Program-made: the position numbers and the translations under genes
NCBI RefSeq assembly: GCF_002252525.1
Contig: NZ_NNRM01000017.1
Coordinates: forward strand, 186,001 to 250,000
Length of the DNA: 64,000 nucleotides
Direction of reading: 5' to 3'
Source of the DNA: Brucella pseudogrignonensis
Lineage (GTDB): Bacteria > Pseudomonadota > Alphaproteobacteria > Rhizobiales > Rhizobiaceae
Notes under the pieces: model-generated
What the model saw: only the letters and a program-made list of their open reading frames with translations
Told to the model about the DNA's origin: nothing
Databases searched by the model: none
Shown: positions 12,467-22,242 of the stretch, in pieces
How the letters are laid out: every line of letters starts with the position of its first letter
Position numbering within the stretch: the stretch's first letter is position 1

Positions 12467-13630
12467 ATGTTTGCTTCGGGCATGAATTTCGGTCTTGGCG
12501 AGGAGATCGAAGCCCTTCGTGATACGGTGCGCCGGTTCGCGGAAAGCCGCATTGCGCCGCTTGCCGCTGAGACCGATCGCAATAACGCATTTCCCATGCA
12601 TCTCTGGCGCGAACTGGGTGATCTCGGCGTGCTGGGCATAACCGCACATGAAGACTATGGCGGCGCAGGCATGGGTTATCTTGCGCATTGCGTGGCAATG
12701 GAGGAAATCAGCCGCGCGTCGGCCTCGATTGGCCTGAGCTATGGCGCGCATTCCAATCTTTGCGTCAACCAGATCAATCGTAATGGTTCCCCCGAACAAC
12801 GCGCAAAATATCTGCCTAAGCTCATTTCCGGCGAGCATGTCGGCGCGCTTGCGATGTCAGAGCCGGGGGCAGGTTCTGACGTTGTTTCGATGAAGCTGCA
12901 CGCTGAAAAGCGCGGCGAAAGTTACGTTCTCAACGGCAACAAGATGTGGATCACCAACGGCCCTGATGCCGAAGTGCTGGTGGTTTATGCTAAGACTGAC
13001 CCGTCTGCTGGTCCGCGTGGGATCAGTGCCTTTATCGTCGAAAAGGGTTTCAAAGGCTTCTCCACCGCGCAGAAATTGGACAAGCTCGGTATGCGCGGCT
13101 CCAATACCTGCGAACTGGTGTTTGAGGATTGTGAAGTGCCCGCCGAAAATCTGCTTGGAGCGGAAGGCAAGGGCGTCAATGTGCTGATGTCCGGCCTTGA
13201 TTATGAGCGGGTGGTGCTGGCGGGCGGCCCGCTTGGCATCATGGCGGCCTGCCTCGATGTGGTTATGCCTTATGTGCATGAGCGCAAGCAGTTCGACCAG
13301 CCGATTGGCGAGTTCCAGCTGATGCAGGGCAAGCTTGCCGATATGTATGTGCTGTTCAACGCTTCGCGCGCCTATGTCTATGCGGTGGCAGCGGCGTGTG
13401 ATCGTGGCGAGACGACGCGTAAGGATGCAGCTGGCTGCATTCTCTATGCAGCTGAAAACGCTACGCAAATGGCGTTGCAGGCGATACAGGCGCTGGGCGG
13501 CAACGGTTATATCAATGATTATCCGACAGGTCGTCTCTTACGTGACGCGAAGCTTTATGAAATCGGCGCTGGCACATCGGAAATCCGGCGGATGCTGATC
13601 GGACGGGAACTCTTTCAGGAGACCCGCTGA
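12467..13630 (+). CDS. isovaleryl-CoA dehydrogenase
   Basis: FAD-dependent acyl-CoA dehydrogenase converting isovaleryl-CoA to 3-methylcrotonyl-CoA, passing electrons to ETF. 387 residues. The start at 12467 is set by GGAGG six bases upstream; an upstream TTG in frame is not needed. [15 protein letters not shown] and [11 protein letters not shown] are flavin/substrate motifs. The isovaleryl-type catalytic glutamate lies in [15 protein letters not shown] (about Glu247), a position specific to isovaleryl-CoA dehydrogenases and unlike the C-terminal Glu of most family members. The stop overlaps the next gene's ATG (TGATG), giving a tight operon. Confidence 0.95.
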   Translation: MFASGMNFGLGEEIEALRDTVRRFAESRIAPLAAETDRNNAFPMHLWRELGDLGVLGITAHEDYGGAGMGYLAHCVAMEEISRASASIGLSYGAHSNLCVNQINRNGSPEQRAKYLPKLISGEHVGALAMSEPGAGSDVVSMKLHAEKRGESYVLNGNKMWITNGPDAEVLVVYAKTDPSAGPRGISAFIVEKGFKGFSTAQKLDKLGMRGSNTCELVFEDCEVPAENLLGAEGKGVNVLMSGLDYERVVLAGGPLGIMAACLDVVMPYVHERKQFDQPIGEFQLMQGKLADMYVLFNASRAYVYAVAAACDRGETTRKDAAGCILYAAENATQMALQAIQALGGNGYINDYPTGRLLRDAKLYEIGAGTSEIRRMLIGRELFQETR

Positions 13631-15237
13631 TGCCGGTTCTGAAATCTGAAATTTCGACACGCAGCGCTGCCTTTGAAGCCAATCGCAAAGCCATGCTTGC
13701 AGCGATTGACGTGGTGGCACAAGCATCGCGCACGGCCATTGATGGTGGCGGTGAGAAGGCGCGTGAACGCCATATCTCGCGCGGAAAGCTTCTGCCGCGT
13801 GATCGTGTGGCGCAACTGCTTGATCCGGGTTCGCCGTTTCTGGAAGTGGGACTGACTGCAGCGCATGGCATGTATGCTGGTGCAGCACCTTCCGGCGGTA
13901 TGATCACCGGCATTGGCCGCGTATCTGGCCGCGAATGCATGATTGTCTGCAATGATGCAACGGTGAAGGGCGGCACCTATTATCCGATCACCGTGAAAAA
14001 GCATCTGCGCGCACAGGAGATTGCGGGTGAGAATCGTCTCCCTTGCATTTATCTGGTCGATTCCGGTGGCGCTAACCTGCCTAATCAGGACGAGGTTTTC
14101 CCGGATCGCGATCATTTTGGGCGTATTTTCTATAATCAGGCCCAAATGTCGGCAGCGGGCATTCCGCAGGTCGCGGTCGTCATGGGATCGTGTACGGCAG
14201 GTGGCGCTTATGTGCCTGCCATGAGCGACGAGACGGTCATCGTGCGCAATCAGGGTACGATCTTTCTTGCTGGTCCGCCGCTGGTGAAAGCTGCGACGGG
14301 CGAAGTGGTGAGCGCGGAAGATCTCGGTGGTGGCGATACGCATACAAGGCTATCCGGTGTCGCAGATCATCTCGCCAATGACGATGCTCATGCGCTGCAA
14401 ATAGCACGCGCCATCGCCGCCAATCTAAACAGCCAAAAGCGCGAGTTTATTCCGAGAGGCGATGGTGCAGCACCGCTTTATGACGCGGAAGAAATTCTCG
14501 GAATTGTCTCGGCTGACACCCGCATTCCCTATGATGTGCGCGAGCTGATTGCGCGGCTGGTCGATGGTTCCGACTTTGATGAGTTCAAGGCGCGATTTGG
14601 TCCTACACTGGTTTGCGGTTTTGCGAGCTTTTACGGGATGCCGGTGGGCATTATCGCCAATAATGGCGTGTTGTTTTCCGAAGCCGCCTTGAAGGGTGCG
14701 CATTTCATAGAGCTTTGCTGCCAACGCAATATTCCGCTGATCTTCCTGCAAAATATCACTGGTTTCATGGTCGGTCGCAAATATGAGGCCGAGGGTATAG
14801 CCAAGCACGGCGCCAAGTTGGTGACTGCAGTGGCAACAGCCAATGTGCCGAAGATCACCATGCTAATCGGTGCATCCTATGGGGCGGGCAATTATGGCAT
14901 GGCAGGACGGGCCTATTCACCGCGCTTCCTGTGGACATGGCCGAACAGCCGAATTGCGGTGATGGGGGGTGAACAGGCGGCGGGGGTGCTGGCCACAGTC
15001 AAGCGCGAGGGGATTGAGCGCACCGGCGGCACATGGTCGGCGGAAGAGGAAGCCGAGTTTAAGCGCCCGACGCTGGAAATGTTCGAGCGCCAGAGCCATC
15101 CGCTTTATGCCTCGGCGCGGCTTTGGGATGATGGCATTGTCGATCCACGCAAGAGCCGCGAAGTGCTTGGTCTATCGCTTTCTGCAACGCTGAATGCTCC
15201 AGTCGAGCCGACGCGCTTCGGCATCTTCAGAATGTAA
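13630..15237 (+). CDS. 3-methylcrotonyl-CoA carboxylase, carboxyltransferase (beta) subunit
   Basis: Transfers CO2 from biotin to 3-methylcrotonyl-CoA to give 3-methylglutaconyl-CoA. 535 residues, the family norm. The N-terminal carboxyltransferase half shows [14 protein letters not shown]-type signals ([20 protein letters not shown]), [20 protein letters not shown] and [16 protein letters not shown]. The C-terminal half has [20 protein letters not shown] and [20 protein letters not shown], the latter typical of methylcrotonyl rather than propionyl enzymes. It starts one base inside the dehydrogenase stop, and the biotin subunit follows after 13 bases. Confidence 0.95.
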   Translation: MPVLKSEISTRSAAFEANRKAMLAAIDVVAQASRTAIDGGGEKARERHISRGKLLPRDRVAQLLDPGSPFLEVGLTAAHGMYAGAAPSGGMITGIGRVSGRECMIVCNDATVKGGTYYPITVKKHLRAQEIAGENRLPCIYLVDSGGANLPNQDEVFPDRDHFGRIFYNQAQMSAAGIPQVAVVMGSCTAGGAYVPAMSDETVIVRNQGTIFLAGPPLVKAATGEVVSAEDLGGGDTHTRLSGVADHLANDDAHALQIARAIAANLNSQKREFIPRGDGAAPLYDAEEILGIVSADTRIPYDVRELIARLVDGSDFDEFKARFGPTLVCGFASFYGMPVGIIANNGVLFSEAALKGAHFIELCCQRNIPLIFLQNITGFMVGRKYEAEGIAKHGAKLVTAVATANVPKITMLIGASYGAGNYGMAGRAYSPRFLWTWPNSRIAVMGGEQAAGVLATVKREGIERTGGTWSAEEEAEFKRPTLEMFERQSHPLYASARLWDDGIVDPRKSREVLGLSLSATLNAPVEPTRFGIFRM

Positions 15238-15250
15238 AGAGGGCGATCAG

Positions 15251-17218
15251 ATGTTTCAAAAAATACTGATTGCCAATCGCGGAGAAATCGCCTGCCGGAT
15301 CATTCGCACGGCACGCCAGTTGGGCATTGCCACAGTCGCGATTTATTCCGACGCGGATGTCAATGCGCTTCATGTCGAAATGGCCGACGAGGCCGTGCGC
15401 ATCGGCCCTGCCGTTTCTGCGCAAAGCTATTTGAATGTCGAAGCCATCATCAAAGCAGCACTTGAAACCGGAGCAGAGGCGATCCATCCGGGCTACGGCT
15501 TTCTGTCGGAAAATGCCGGTTTTGTGGATGCTGTCGAAGCGGCAGGGCTCATCTTCATTGGCCCGTCGGCAAAAGCCATTCGCGCCATGGGGCTAAAAGA
15601 TGCTGCCAAAGCACTGATGGAAAAGGCGGGTGTGCCAGTCGTGCCCGGTTATCACGGCGATAATCAGGATGGCGCTTTTCTGAAAAGCGAGGCTGACCGG
15701 ATCGGCTATCCCGTGCTGATCAAGGCCCGCGCCGGTGGCGGCGGCAAGGGTATGCGCAGGGTTGATAATTCTGCCGATTTTGCAACTGCACTGGACAGTG
15801 CGCGACGCGAAGCGGAAGCATCGTTCGGCGATAGCGCCGTGCTGGTAGAAAAATACATGACCAAGCCGCGCCATATCGAGGTGCAGGTCTTTGGCGATAG
15901 TTTTGGTAATGCGGTGCATCTTTTTGAGCGCGATTGCTCGTTGCAGCGCCGCCACCAGAAGGTGATTGAGGAAGCGCCAGCGCCCGGCATGACGGCTGAC
16001 ATGCGCGCTGTCATGGGCGATGCAGCGGTGAAGGCCGCACAAGCCATTGGTTATTCCGGCGCAGGCACGGTGGAGTTTATCGCAGACGTCTCGGAAGGGC
16101 TGCGATCCGACCTATTCTTCTTCATGGAAATGAACACGCGGCTGCAGGTTGAGCATCCGGTGACGGAAGCGATCACTGGCCTAGATCTGGTCGAATGGCA
16201 ATTGCGCGTGGCGTCCGGCGAAGCACTGCCGAAGCGTCAGGACGAGCTTGCCATTCATGGCTGGGCTTTTGAGGCGCGGCTTTATGCCGAAGACCCGGCA
16301 CGTGATTTTCTGCCTGCGACCGGAAAGCTTGCGCTGTTTGCAGCGCCTGAAAATGCGCGGGTTGATTCCGGCGTGCGCAGTGGCGACACCATCACACCGT
16401 TCTACGATCCGATGATTGCCAAGATTATCACGCATGGCGCTACCCGCGACGAGGCGTTGAACCGGCTTGAAGGCGCGTTGAACAAGACACGTATCGCCGG
16501 GCTTGTCACCAATCGCCAGTTCTTATCCGACCTTTGCAAGCTGGAAGCGTTTCGCTCGGGCGATGTTGATACGGGGCTTATTGCCCGTGCGTCGGCTGTG
16601 TTGTTCAGGGAGGAACAACCGTCAGATATCGCTTTTGCGCTGGCTTCATTGGGTGTGCTTGGTCTTCTGAATGCGCCACAAGAAGGCGACCCATGGTGCA
16701 GCCTGCGTGGGTTCCGCCTTTGGGGGGAGGCATCGCGTTCGGTTCTGCTCGATCATCATGGCGAACGCCATACGGTAAGCTTCACGACCAAGGGCGACGG
16801 GCATTTCGGTTTTGCTTTTGGCGGTGTTGAAGTCCGCAATTACGAAAACGGTCTGGTTCGCTTTGCCGCTGATGGCCGCGTTGCGGAGGCGACAGTCTCG
16901 CGCAACGGCCATGACGTGACCGTGCAGTTCGAAGGCCGCGACACCATATTTCATTATGTTGAGTCTATCGGCGCAGAGGAGGAGGCTTCGGGCGAAAGCC
17001 GCATTCTGTCGCCGATGCCAGGACTTGTGCGACTGGTTTCCGTCGCGGAAGGTGCCAGCGTCGCCAAAGGCGACCGGCTTGTGACGATGGAAGCGATGAA
17101 GATGGAGCTTTCATTGACTGCACCGCGTGACGGCAAGGTCGCAACTGTGAATGTCGTGGCTGGCGATCAGGTCAATGAAGGCGCACTGTTAGTCCAATTG
17201 GAGGAAGAACATGGCTGA
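15251..17218 (+). CDS. 3-methylcrotonyl-CoA carboxylase, biotin-containing (alpha) subunit
   Basis: ATP-dependent biotin carboxylase joined to its biotin carrier. 655 residues. The start is ATG at 15251 (MFQKILIANRGEIACRI), behind an agaggg ribosome site; upstream in-frame codons overlap the beta gene and are not conserved-looking. The ATP-grasp domain contains AGGGGKGMR, HLFERDCSLQRRHQK and EMNTRLQVEHPVTE. The C-terminal biotinyl domain carries EAMKM with the acceptor lysine at about residue 617. Its pairing with the methylcrotonyl beta gene defines specificity. It overlaps the HMG-CoA lyase gene by eight bases. Confidence 0.95.
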   Translation: MFQKILIANRGEIACRIIRTARQLGIATVAIYSDADVNALHVEMADEAVRIGPAVSAQSYLNVEAIIKAALETGAEAIHPGYGFLSENAGFVDAVEAAGLIFIGPSAKAIRAMGLKDAAKALMEKAGVPVVPGYHGDNQDGAFLKSEADRIGYPVLIKARAGGGGKGMRRVDNSADFATALDSARREAEASFGDSAVLVEKYMTKPRHIEVQVFGDSFGNAVHLFERDCSLQRRHQKVIEEAPAPGMTADMRAVMGDAAVKAAQAIGYSGAGTVEFIADVSEGLRSDLFFFMEMNTRLQVEHPVTEAITGLDLVEWQLRVASGEALPKRQDELAIHGWAFEARLYAEDPARDFLPATGKLALFAAPENARVDSGVRSGDTITPFYDPMIAKIITHGATRDEALNRLEGALNKTRIAGLVTNRQFLSDLCKLEAFRSGDVDTGLIARASAVLFREEQPSDIAFALASLGVLGLLNAPQEGDPWCSLRGFRLWGEASRSVLLDHHGERHTVSFTTKGDGHFGFAFGGVEVRNYENGLVRFAADGRVAEATVSRNGHDVTVQFEGRDTIFHYVESIGAEEEASGESRILSPMPGLVRLVSVAEGASVAKGDRLVTMEAMKMELSLTAPRDGKVATVNVVAGDQVNEGALLVQLEEEHG

Positions 17219-18074
17219 ACACGTTGAAATCGTCGAAATGGCTGCGCGTGACGGCCTGCAAAACGAGAAGCGTTTTGTGCCGACAGCCGACAAGATTGCG
17301 TTGATCGACCGCCTGTCCGATTGTGGCTATTCCCGCATCGAGGCAACGAGTTTTGTCAGCCCACGATGGGTGCCACAACTTTCCGATGCTATGGAAGTTA
17401 TGGCCGGTATCCGCCGTGCCGACAGCGTGCGCTATTCAGTGCTCGTGCCTAATATGAAGGGCTATGAGCTCGCGGCGAACGCCAATGTCGATGAGATTGC
17501 CGTCTTCATTTCAGCATCCGAAGGTTTTTCCAAAGCCAATATCAACTGCACGATTGCGGAGAGCACTGAGCGGCTTGCGCCAGTGATTGGTGCGGCCATC
17601 AATGATGGGTTGGCCATTCGCGGCTATGTCAGCTGCGTTGTCGAATGCCCCTATGATGGATCGACCGCGCCGCAGGCGGTTGCCGAAGTCACAGAGCAGC
17701 TCTTTTCGCTTGGCTGTCATGAGGTGAGCCTCGGTGACACGATTGGGCGAGGAACACCGGAAACTGTGAGCGCCATGCTGGATGCAGTTTTGAATGTGGC
17801 ACCAGCGCATAGTCTGGCGGGGCACTATCACGACACAAATGGACGGGCGCTCGATAATATCCGCGTCAGCTTGGAGAAGGGCTTGCGGGTGTTCGATGCA
17901 TCCGTAGGCGGGCTTGGTGGCTGTCCCTTTGCACCCGGTGCCAAGGGCAATGTCGATACTGTGGCTGTCGCGGAAATGCTGCAACGCCTTGGCTTTGAAA
18001 CAGGTCTTGATATTGAAAAGCTGAGTTCAGCAGCTTTGTTTGCGCAAGCACTCCGTCAGGATAAAGCGGCATGA
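17211..18074 (+). CDS. hydroxymethylglutaryl-CoA lyase
   Basis: Cleaves HMG-CoA to acetyl-CoA and acetoacetate, the last step of leucine breakdown. 287-residue TIM barrel. Catalytic Arg/Asp in AARDGLQNE (13-14), metal ligands in HYHDTNGRALDN (His205, His207), and the signature GGLGGCPFAPGAKGNV with catalytic Cys238 are all present. Ribosome site ggagga sits within the end of the preceding carboxylase gene. It overlaps the next gene by four bases. Confidence 0.95.
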   Translation: MAEHVEIVEMAARDGLQNEKRFVPTADKIALIDRLSDCGYSRIEATSFVSPRWVPQLSDAMEVMAGIRRADSVRYSVLVPNMKGYELAANANVDEIAVFISASEGFSKANINCTIAESTERLAPVIGAAINDGLAIRGYVSCVVECPYDGSTAPQAVAEVTEQLFSLGCHEVSLGDTIGRGTPETVSAMLDAVLNVAPAHSLAGHYHDTNGRALDNIRVSLEKGLRVFDASVGGLGGCPFAPGAKGNVDTVAVAEMLQRLGFETGLDIEKLSSAALFAQALRQDKAA

Positions 18075-18865
18075 CAGAGTTTGAAACCATCCAGCTTGCT
18101 ACTGACGAGCGTGGCGTTGCTACGCTAACGCTCAACCGACCTGAGCAGCATAATGCGCTGTCCGGTCTGATGATTGATGAGCTTCTGACTGCCACGCTTC
18201 GGCTTGCAAATGACGACTCGGTGCGGCTCGTGATCCTGACCGGCAGCGGCACCAGTTTTTGTGCAGGCGGCGATCTTGGCTGGATGCGTGAGCAGGTCAG
18301 TGCTTCGCGTGCACAACGTATTGAAGCGGCGCGCAAGCTTGCGCTGATGCTCAAAGCATTGCGCGACCTGCCGAAACCATTGATCGGGCGCGTGAACGGG
18401 CAAGCCTATGGCGGTGGTGTTGGTCTGATCAGCGTTTGCGATGCAGCAATTGGCGTGGCCAGCGCGCATTTCGGGCTAACGGAAACGAAGCTCGGCCTAA
18501 TACCGGCAACCATCAGTCCCTATGTCGTGGCGCGTATCGGTCAGGCCCATGCACTGAGATCCTTCACCTCGGCACGATTGTTTGATGCAAACGAAGCAAA
18601 GCATATCGGATTGCTGCATCAGGTGGTCGAAGCAGAGCAGCTTGATGCGGCAGTTGAGTCCGAGATCAGGCCGTATTTTTCAACTGCCCCGGCAGCGGTT
18701 GCTGCCTCAAAGCGGTTGGTTCATGCGCTGGGAAGTCCGATAGAAGAGTCCGTCATCGAAATGACGCTTACCCGCCTTGCGGATACATGGGAAACGCCAG
18801 AGGCCGCAGAGGGAATTGCGGCCTTTTTTGCAAAGCAATCACCATCATGGAGAAGAGGAGGATAG
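18071..18865 (+). CDS. enoyl-CoA hydratase/isomerase family protein, probably methylglutaconyl-CoA hydratase
   Basis: Crotonase-fold protein of 264 residues. SFCAGGDLGWM (62-72) and NGQAYGGGVGLI (109-120) supply the oxyanion-hole and CoA-binding loops, and FGLTETKLGLIPATISPYV follows. The fold alone does not fix the substrate. The operon context is decisive: this is the only hydratase between methylcrotonyl-CoA carboxylase and HMG-CoA lyase, so hydration of 3-methylglutaconyl-CoA to HMG-CoA is the expected reaction. It is the last gene of the tightly overlapping part of the cluster. Confidence 0.88.
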   Translation: MTEFETIQLATDERGVATLTLNRPEQHNALSGLMIDELLTATLRLANDDSVRLVILTGSGTSFCAGGDLGWMREQVSASRAQRIEAARKLALMLKALRDLPKPLIGRVNGQAYGGGVGLISVCDAAIGVASAHFGLTETKLGLIPATISPYVVARIGQAHALRSFTSARLFDANEAKHIGLLHQVVEAEQLDAAVESEIRPYFSTAPAAVAASKRLVHALGSPIEESVIEMTLTRLADTWETPEAAEGIAAFFAKQSPSWRRGG

Positions 18866-19197
18866 GCATTTAATGGGAGGCCGATTTTCGTTGTAGTTGC
18901 GGGCACTTGGCCCCTTGCAATCGGAAGCCGGAAATGCATTCTTATTACATCATGAAAGCTCGCTCCCGTTCTGGAGCATGATTCCGAAAGAGCAGATGCA
19001 ATTTCGGATAATATTATGGCTCTGGCACCTTAAATGGATGATGGCGCGGCGTGCTTTTAGATTAACCCTTTGAGATCATACGATGGAAAAAAGGGAGGGC
19101 CCGGCATTTCGGCAGCACAATCGCGCTGAGATTTGACCGGCATGGGTTGTCTGAGGTCATCGATGAAAAAGCGAGACCTCGCCAAAGGAGAAAAAGA
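18866..19197. other. 332-base spacer before the LivJ-like gene
   Basis: Carries a degenerate dispersed repeat (18973-19030) and the AAGGAG ribosome site of the next gene (19185-19190). No terminator for the catabolic operon and no gene was recognised. Confidence 0.55.
18973..19030 (+). repeat. dispersed palindromic repeat, copy B (degenerate)
   Basis: ggagcatgattccgaaagag ... atttcggataatattatggctc resembles the half-palindrome core of the family (agcatg...cggataa...catgct) but both arms are eroded. Intergenic. Confidence 0.45.
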
Positions 19198-20304
19198 ATG
19201 AATCTGAAACTGCTTTCCAGCGTGGCTTTTGCCGCAACACTTGGCTTTGCCGGTGCCGCTTATGCAGATATCACGATCGGTGTTATTGCACCGCTGACAG
19301 GTCCGGTTGCGGCCTATGGTGATCAGGTTAAGAAGGGCGCGGAAACCGCCGTTGAAGTCATCAATGCAAAGGGCGGCATCAAGGGCGAAAAGATCGTCTT
19401 GAAGTTTGCTGACGATGCAGGTGAACCAAAGCAGGGTGTTTCGGCAGCGAACCAGATCGTTGGCGATGGCATCAAATTCGTGGTTGGTCCGGTTACGACC
19501 GGCGTCGCAATTCCTGTTTCTGATGTTCTTTCGGAAAATGGCGTTCTGATGGTTACGCCAACCGCAACCGGTCCAGATCTGACCGCGCGCGGTCTGGAAA
19601 ATGTGTTCCGCACCTGCGGCCGCGATGACCAGCAGGCTGACGTCATGGCTGCTTACTTCTTGAAGAACTTCAAAGACAAGAAAGTCGCAATCGTTCATGA
19701 CAAGGGCGCATACGGCAAAGGTCTTGCAGATTCCTTCAAGGCTGCAATCAACAAAGACGGCATCACCGAAGTTCAATACGATTCGGTTACACCTGGTGAC
19801 AAGGATTTCAGCGCGCTCGTTTCCAAGCTGAAAGCCGCAGGCACTGAAATCGTTTATTTCGGTGGCTATCATGGTGAAGGCGGTCTTCTTTCCCGCCAGC
19901 TACATGATGCGGGCCTCAAGGCTCTCATCCTCGGCGGCGAAGGCTTGTCCAACACCGAATATTGGGCAATCGGCGGCACCAATGCTGAAGGCACGCTCTT
20001 CACCAACGCTGTTGACGCGACGAAGAACCCAGCTTCCAAGGAAGCTGTCGATGCACTGACGGCTAAGAAAATCCCGGTTGAGGCCTTCACCATGAATGCA
20101 TATGCCGCTGTCCAGGTTCTCGCGAGTGGTATTGAACGCGCTGGTACGACGGATGATTCCGCCGCAGTTGCGAAGACCCTCCGCGACGGTCAGCCAATCG
20201 ATACCGTTATTGGTAAGCTGACATATGGCGAAACTGGTGATCTGTCGTCACCAAGCTTCGACGTGTTCAAGTGGTCGGATGGCAAGATCGTCGGTCTCGA
20301 TTAA
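19198..20304 (+). CDS. branched-chain amino acid ABC transporter, periplasmic substrate-binding protein
   Basis: Periplasmic type I solute-binding protein of the LivJ/LivK family, 368 residues. The start at 19198 follows AAGGAG; an in-frame codon at 19147 would add an unlikely basic extension. Signal peptide [20 protein letters not shown] with cleavage after AYA (about residue 22). The mature protein opens [20 protein letters not shown] and contains [11 protein letters not shown] and VVGPVTTG, all typical. No permease or ATPase genes are adjacent, so it is an orphan component. Its place after the leucine catabolic genes suggests leucine or a related amino acid, as inference. A strong terminator follows. 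Confidence 0.92.
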   Translation: MNLKLLSSVAFAATLGFAGAAYADITIGVIAPLTGPVAAYGDQVKKGAETAVEVINAKGGIKGEKIVLKFADDAGEPKQGVSAANQIVGDGIKFVVGPVTTGVAIPVSDVLSENGVLMVTPTATGPDLTARGLENVFRTCGRDDQQADVMAAYFLKNFKDKKVAIVHDKGAYGKGLADSFKAAINKDGITEVQYDSVTPGDKDFSALVSKLKAAGTEIVYFGGYHGEGGLLSRQLHDAGLKALILGGEGLSNTEYWAIGGTNAEGTLFTNAVDATKNPASKEAVDALTAKKIPVEAFTMNAYAAVQVLASGIERAGTTDDSAAVAKTLRDGQPIDTVIGKLTYGETGDLSSPSFDVFKWSDGKIVGLD

Positions 20305-20324
20305 TTGCTGATTTAAAGTAAGTG

Positions 20325-20355
20325 AAAACGCCGGGGTTTTATCCCCGGCGTTTTT
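20325..20355 (+). terminator. rho-independent terminator after the binding-protein gene
   Basis: Perfect arms aaaacgccgggg / ccccggcgtttt around a five-base loop, followed by a T-run, 20 bases after the stop codon. It may also serve the convergent phosphatase gene at 20383. Confidence 0.92.
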
Positions 20356-20382
20356 GTTTCAGACGAAAGAATTGCTGCAGAA

Positions 20383-20976
20383 TTACGAGTTCGGAAAGCC
20401 AAGTTCGGCTTCGATGGCCTCAAAAGTTTCTTCCATCGCATAGGTTGGGCTGAAGGGAATTCCGAAATGGCCATAAGCGATTGACATTTGCCCTTCGGCC
20501 TTGCGTTCGCCACCTTTGGCTACGGCGGCGACATAAAGTGCTGCGGCAAGACCAGTTCGGTCTGATCCAGCTTTGCAATGAATGAGAATTGGCTTTTCAG
20601 CAGTCTGCATGAGTGCAATCAGCTCGCGTGTCCGCTCTGGCGTCAGCTGGCGACTGGACGACATCGCATAGTTCGTAAGCTTGATGCCAAGAGCACTGGA
20701 AGTTGTAACTTCGTCGTCATACCATTTCGCGCCAGGCTCTGCGCCGCGCAGGTTGATGATTGTTTTAATACCATAAAGCTCTTTTAATTTAGCGATGCGA
20801 GACGGATCGGGTTGGTTGGATCGATATGCCTGCCCCGCTACAATCGTATGGATATTACCTTTGTATTGAATCGCAAAAAGATAGCCGCCCAAGAAGCTAG
20901 CGCCGATTAAGCCGCTGAGACTTAATATTTGGACGTGGTTGAGCGAGAAATTGGCGTATCTTTTGAAGAAGTTCAT
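20383..20976 (-). CDS. membrane-anchored dual-specificity/tyrosine phosphatase family protein
   Basis: 197 residues with one N-terminal membrane segment (about 15-36) and a phosphatase domain probably facing the periplasm. The Cys-based signature HCKAGSDRTG (133-142; nucleophile Cys134, Arg140) matches HCxxGxxRTG. An upstream NLRGAEPGAKWYDDE segment is typical of small dual-specificity phosphatases. Substrate unknown. It stands alone, convergent with the binding-protein gene, with an AT-rich 274-base spacer upstream. Confidence 0.87.
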   Translation of the reverse strand: MNFFKRYANFSLNHVQILSLSGLIGASFLGGYLFAIQYKGNIHTIVAGQAYRSNQPDPSRIAKLKELYGIKTIINLRGAEPGAKWYDDEVTTSSALGIKLTNYAMSSSRQLTPERTRELIALMQTAEKPILIHCKAGSDRTGLAAALYVAAVAKGGERKAEGQMSIAYGHFGIPFSPTYAMEETFEAIEAELGFPNS

Positions 20977-21250
20977 GTTTTTCTTTAAAAGAGGATTGTT
21001 GAATAAAGCAGTTTTTCATTTATTCTTTGATTTAGATTTTTATGTAGTTATATTGAGGCTTAATATTGTTCGTTGAGAATATATGTTTGATTTTTTTCTG
21101 AGTTATCAGGGTTGACCCGATCGGACATTTGCTCGCTATAGCTTGAAGAATTTCAGTTTTAGCTCAAATGATCGTCAACAGGTAAGCTTCGGTTAACCAT
21201 AAGTGTTTAGTGTATATGTATCAAAATGGGGCAATTAGCGGAGCAGGTTT

Positions 21251-21451
21251 ATGCAGCGCTATAGATTTGACGATAAAAGAGTTCTGATCGAAGCAATCGT
21301 TGAGCTTCTCAATAGAGGTGTGGAGCCGGATGAGCTTGATCTTGTATTAAGCCGTATTGGTCCGGTTGATCTTGATCTCATGCAGCAATGCCTGATCGAA
21401 GTCTGGAATTATAACCATCCAGAACCCATCGAAACACCGATGGCGGCTTAA
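21251..21451 (+). CDS. small conserved-looking hypothetical protein
   Basis: 66 residues, acidic, predicted helical, no signal or membrane segment (MQRYRFDDKRVLIEAIVELL...). A ggag ribosome site lies about 11 bases upstream of the ATG. The repeated pattern of leucines and acidic residues (VELLNRGVEPDELDLVLSRIG) suggests a small helical adaptor. No function is recognised. A terminator lies 160 bases downstream. Confidence 0.55.
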   Translation: MQRYRFDDKRVLIEAIVELLNRGVEPDELDLVLSRIGPVDLDLMQQCLIEVWNYNHPEPIETPMAA

Positions 21452-21612
21452 TCGGCATCTTTGATTGTGAAATCCACTCTTGGTGTACCGGCGATAAGGT
21501 TTTCCTGAGAGTGTCACAATCTTGAAATGCTCGGCTGCTATATCCATATTGTATCGGGAATTCATTTGGTGATGCGACCACGGATGTACTGGCGCAACCT
21601 AAATGAGAGCGG

Positions 21613-21645
21613 AAGGTCGGGTTCACCCCGGCCTTTTTCGTTTTT
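21613..21645 (+). terminator. rho-independent terminator
   Basis: Arms aaggtcggg / cccggcctt (one G-T pair) followed by tttttcgttttt. It is far (about 160 bases) from the stop of the 66-residue gene. Confidence 0.85.
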
Positions 21646-21699
21646 GGCTGTCAATGAACTTTTGCGATGATAATTATTCCCGATCTGCAGTATTTATCC

Positions 21700-21847
21700 T
21701 ACAGCGGTTCCAGTTAAGACTGAATTGTTGGGGCCGCTGTAACTGTTTGGTTTTACGCATTTTCCGACGCATCGCAGCAGGAAAATAAATCAGTCCGGCG
21801 AACTGATTTCCCTGCGGAGACGCTTCGCACTTTTGCTGGAAATGCTA
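21700..21847 (-). repeat. dispersed palindromic repeat, copy C, with an extra nested hairpin
   Basis: Read on the minus strand it matches copy D (29001-29103) from end to end: agcatttccagcaaaagtgc, then atgcgtaaaa, cagttacagcgg and tggaaccgctgta. Relative to D it carries an extra segment of roughly 45-50 bases that folds as its own hairpin (21777-21814; gcagg...cctgc with ATCAGT/ACTGAT inner arms). Confidence 0.75.
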
Positions 21848-21928
21848 TAAGTCTCGGAAGACCGGTTTAGCGCGGGTGTTAACCCAAGCTAGTATTAATT
21901 CGACGTTATCACAGCACGGATTTTCATC

Positions 21929-22237
21929 ATGATACGCCATATAGTTCTTGTTAAATTCAAAGCCGAACTCGATAGCGCGAGCATTGAGGCTGCTTTGAAT
22001 GCAGTTGTCGCTCTGAAAGATAAAATTGAGGGCATCATTGCCGTAAGTGTTGGTGATAACAACAGTCCGGAAAATCTGGAAAAAGGCTTTCGCCACGGCT
22101 TTGTTGTGGACTTTGTGGACTCGGCTGCGCGCGACGCTTATCTGCCCCACCCAGAGCACGCGAAAGTCGGAAAAGCGCTGGTCGAAGCCGCAGAAGGCGG
22201 CCTCAGTGGGATTCTGGTTTTCGATTACACCTTCTGA
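21929..22237 (+). CDS. Dabb (stress-responsive alpha/beta barrel) family protein
   Basis: 102-residue single-domain protein of the dimeric ferredoxin-like Dabb fold. MIRHIVLVKFKAEL at the start, then GDNNSPENLEKGFRHGFVVDF and the conserved AYLPHPEHAKVG motif (about residues 70-81) are characteristic. Members range from stress proteins to enzymes, so no specific reaction is assigned. It converges on the molybdopterin-binding gene with five bases between stops. Confidence 0.9.
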   Translation: MIRHIVLVKFKAELDSASIEAALNAVVALKDKIEGIIAVSVGDNNSPENLEKGFRHGFVVDFVDSAARDAYLPHPEHAKVGKALVEAAEGGLSGILVFDYTF

Positions 22238-22242
22238 TCGTT

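Larger units (their letters stand above)
21452..21928. other. 477-base spacer with terminator and repeat
   Basis: Holds a strong terminator (21613-21645) and repeat copy C (21700-21847). No gene is supported. The 160 bases between the preceding stop and the terminator are long for a 3' tail, so a small transcript ending here is possible. Confidence 0.55.
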
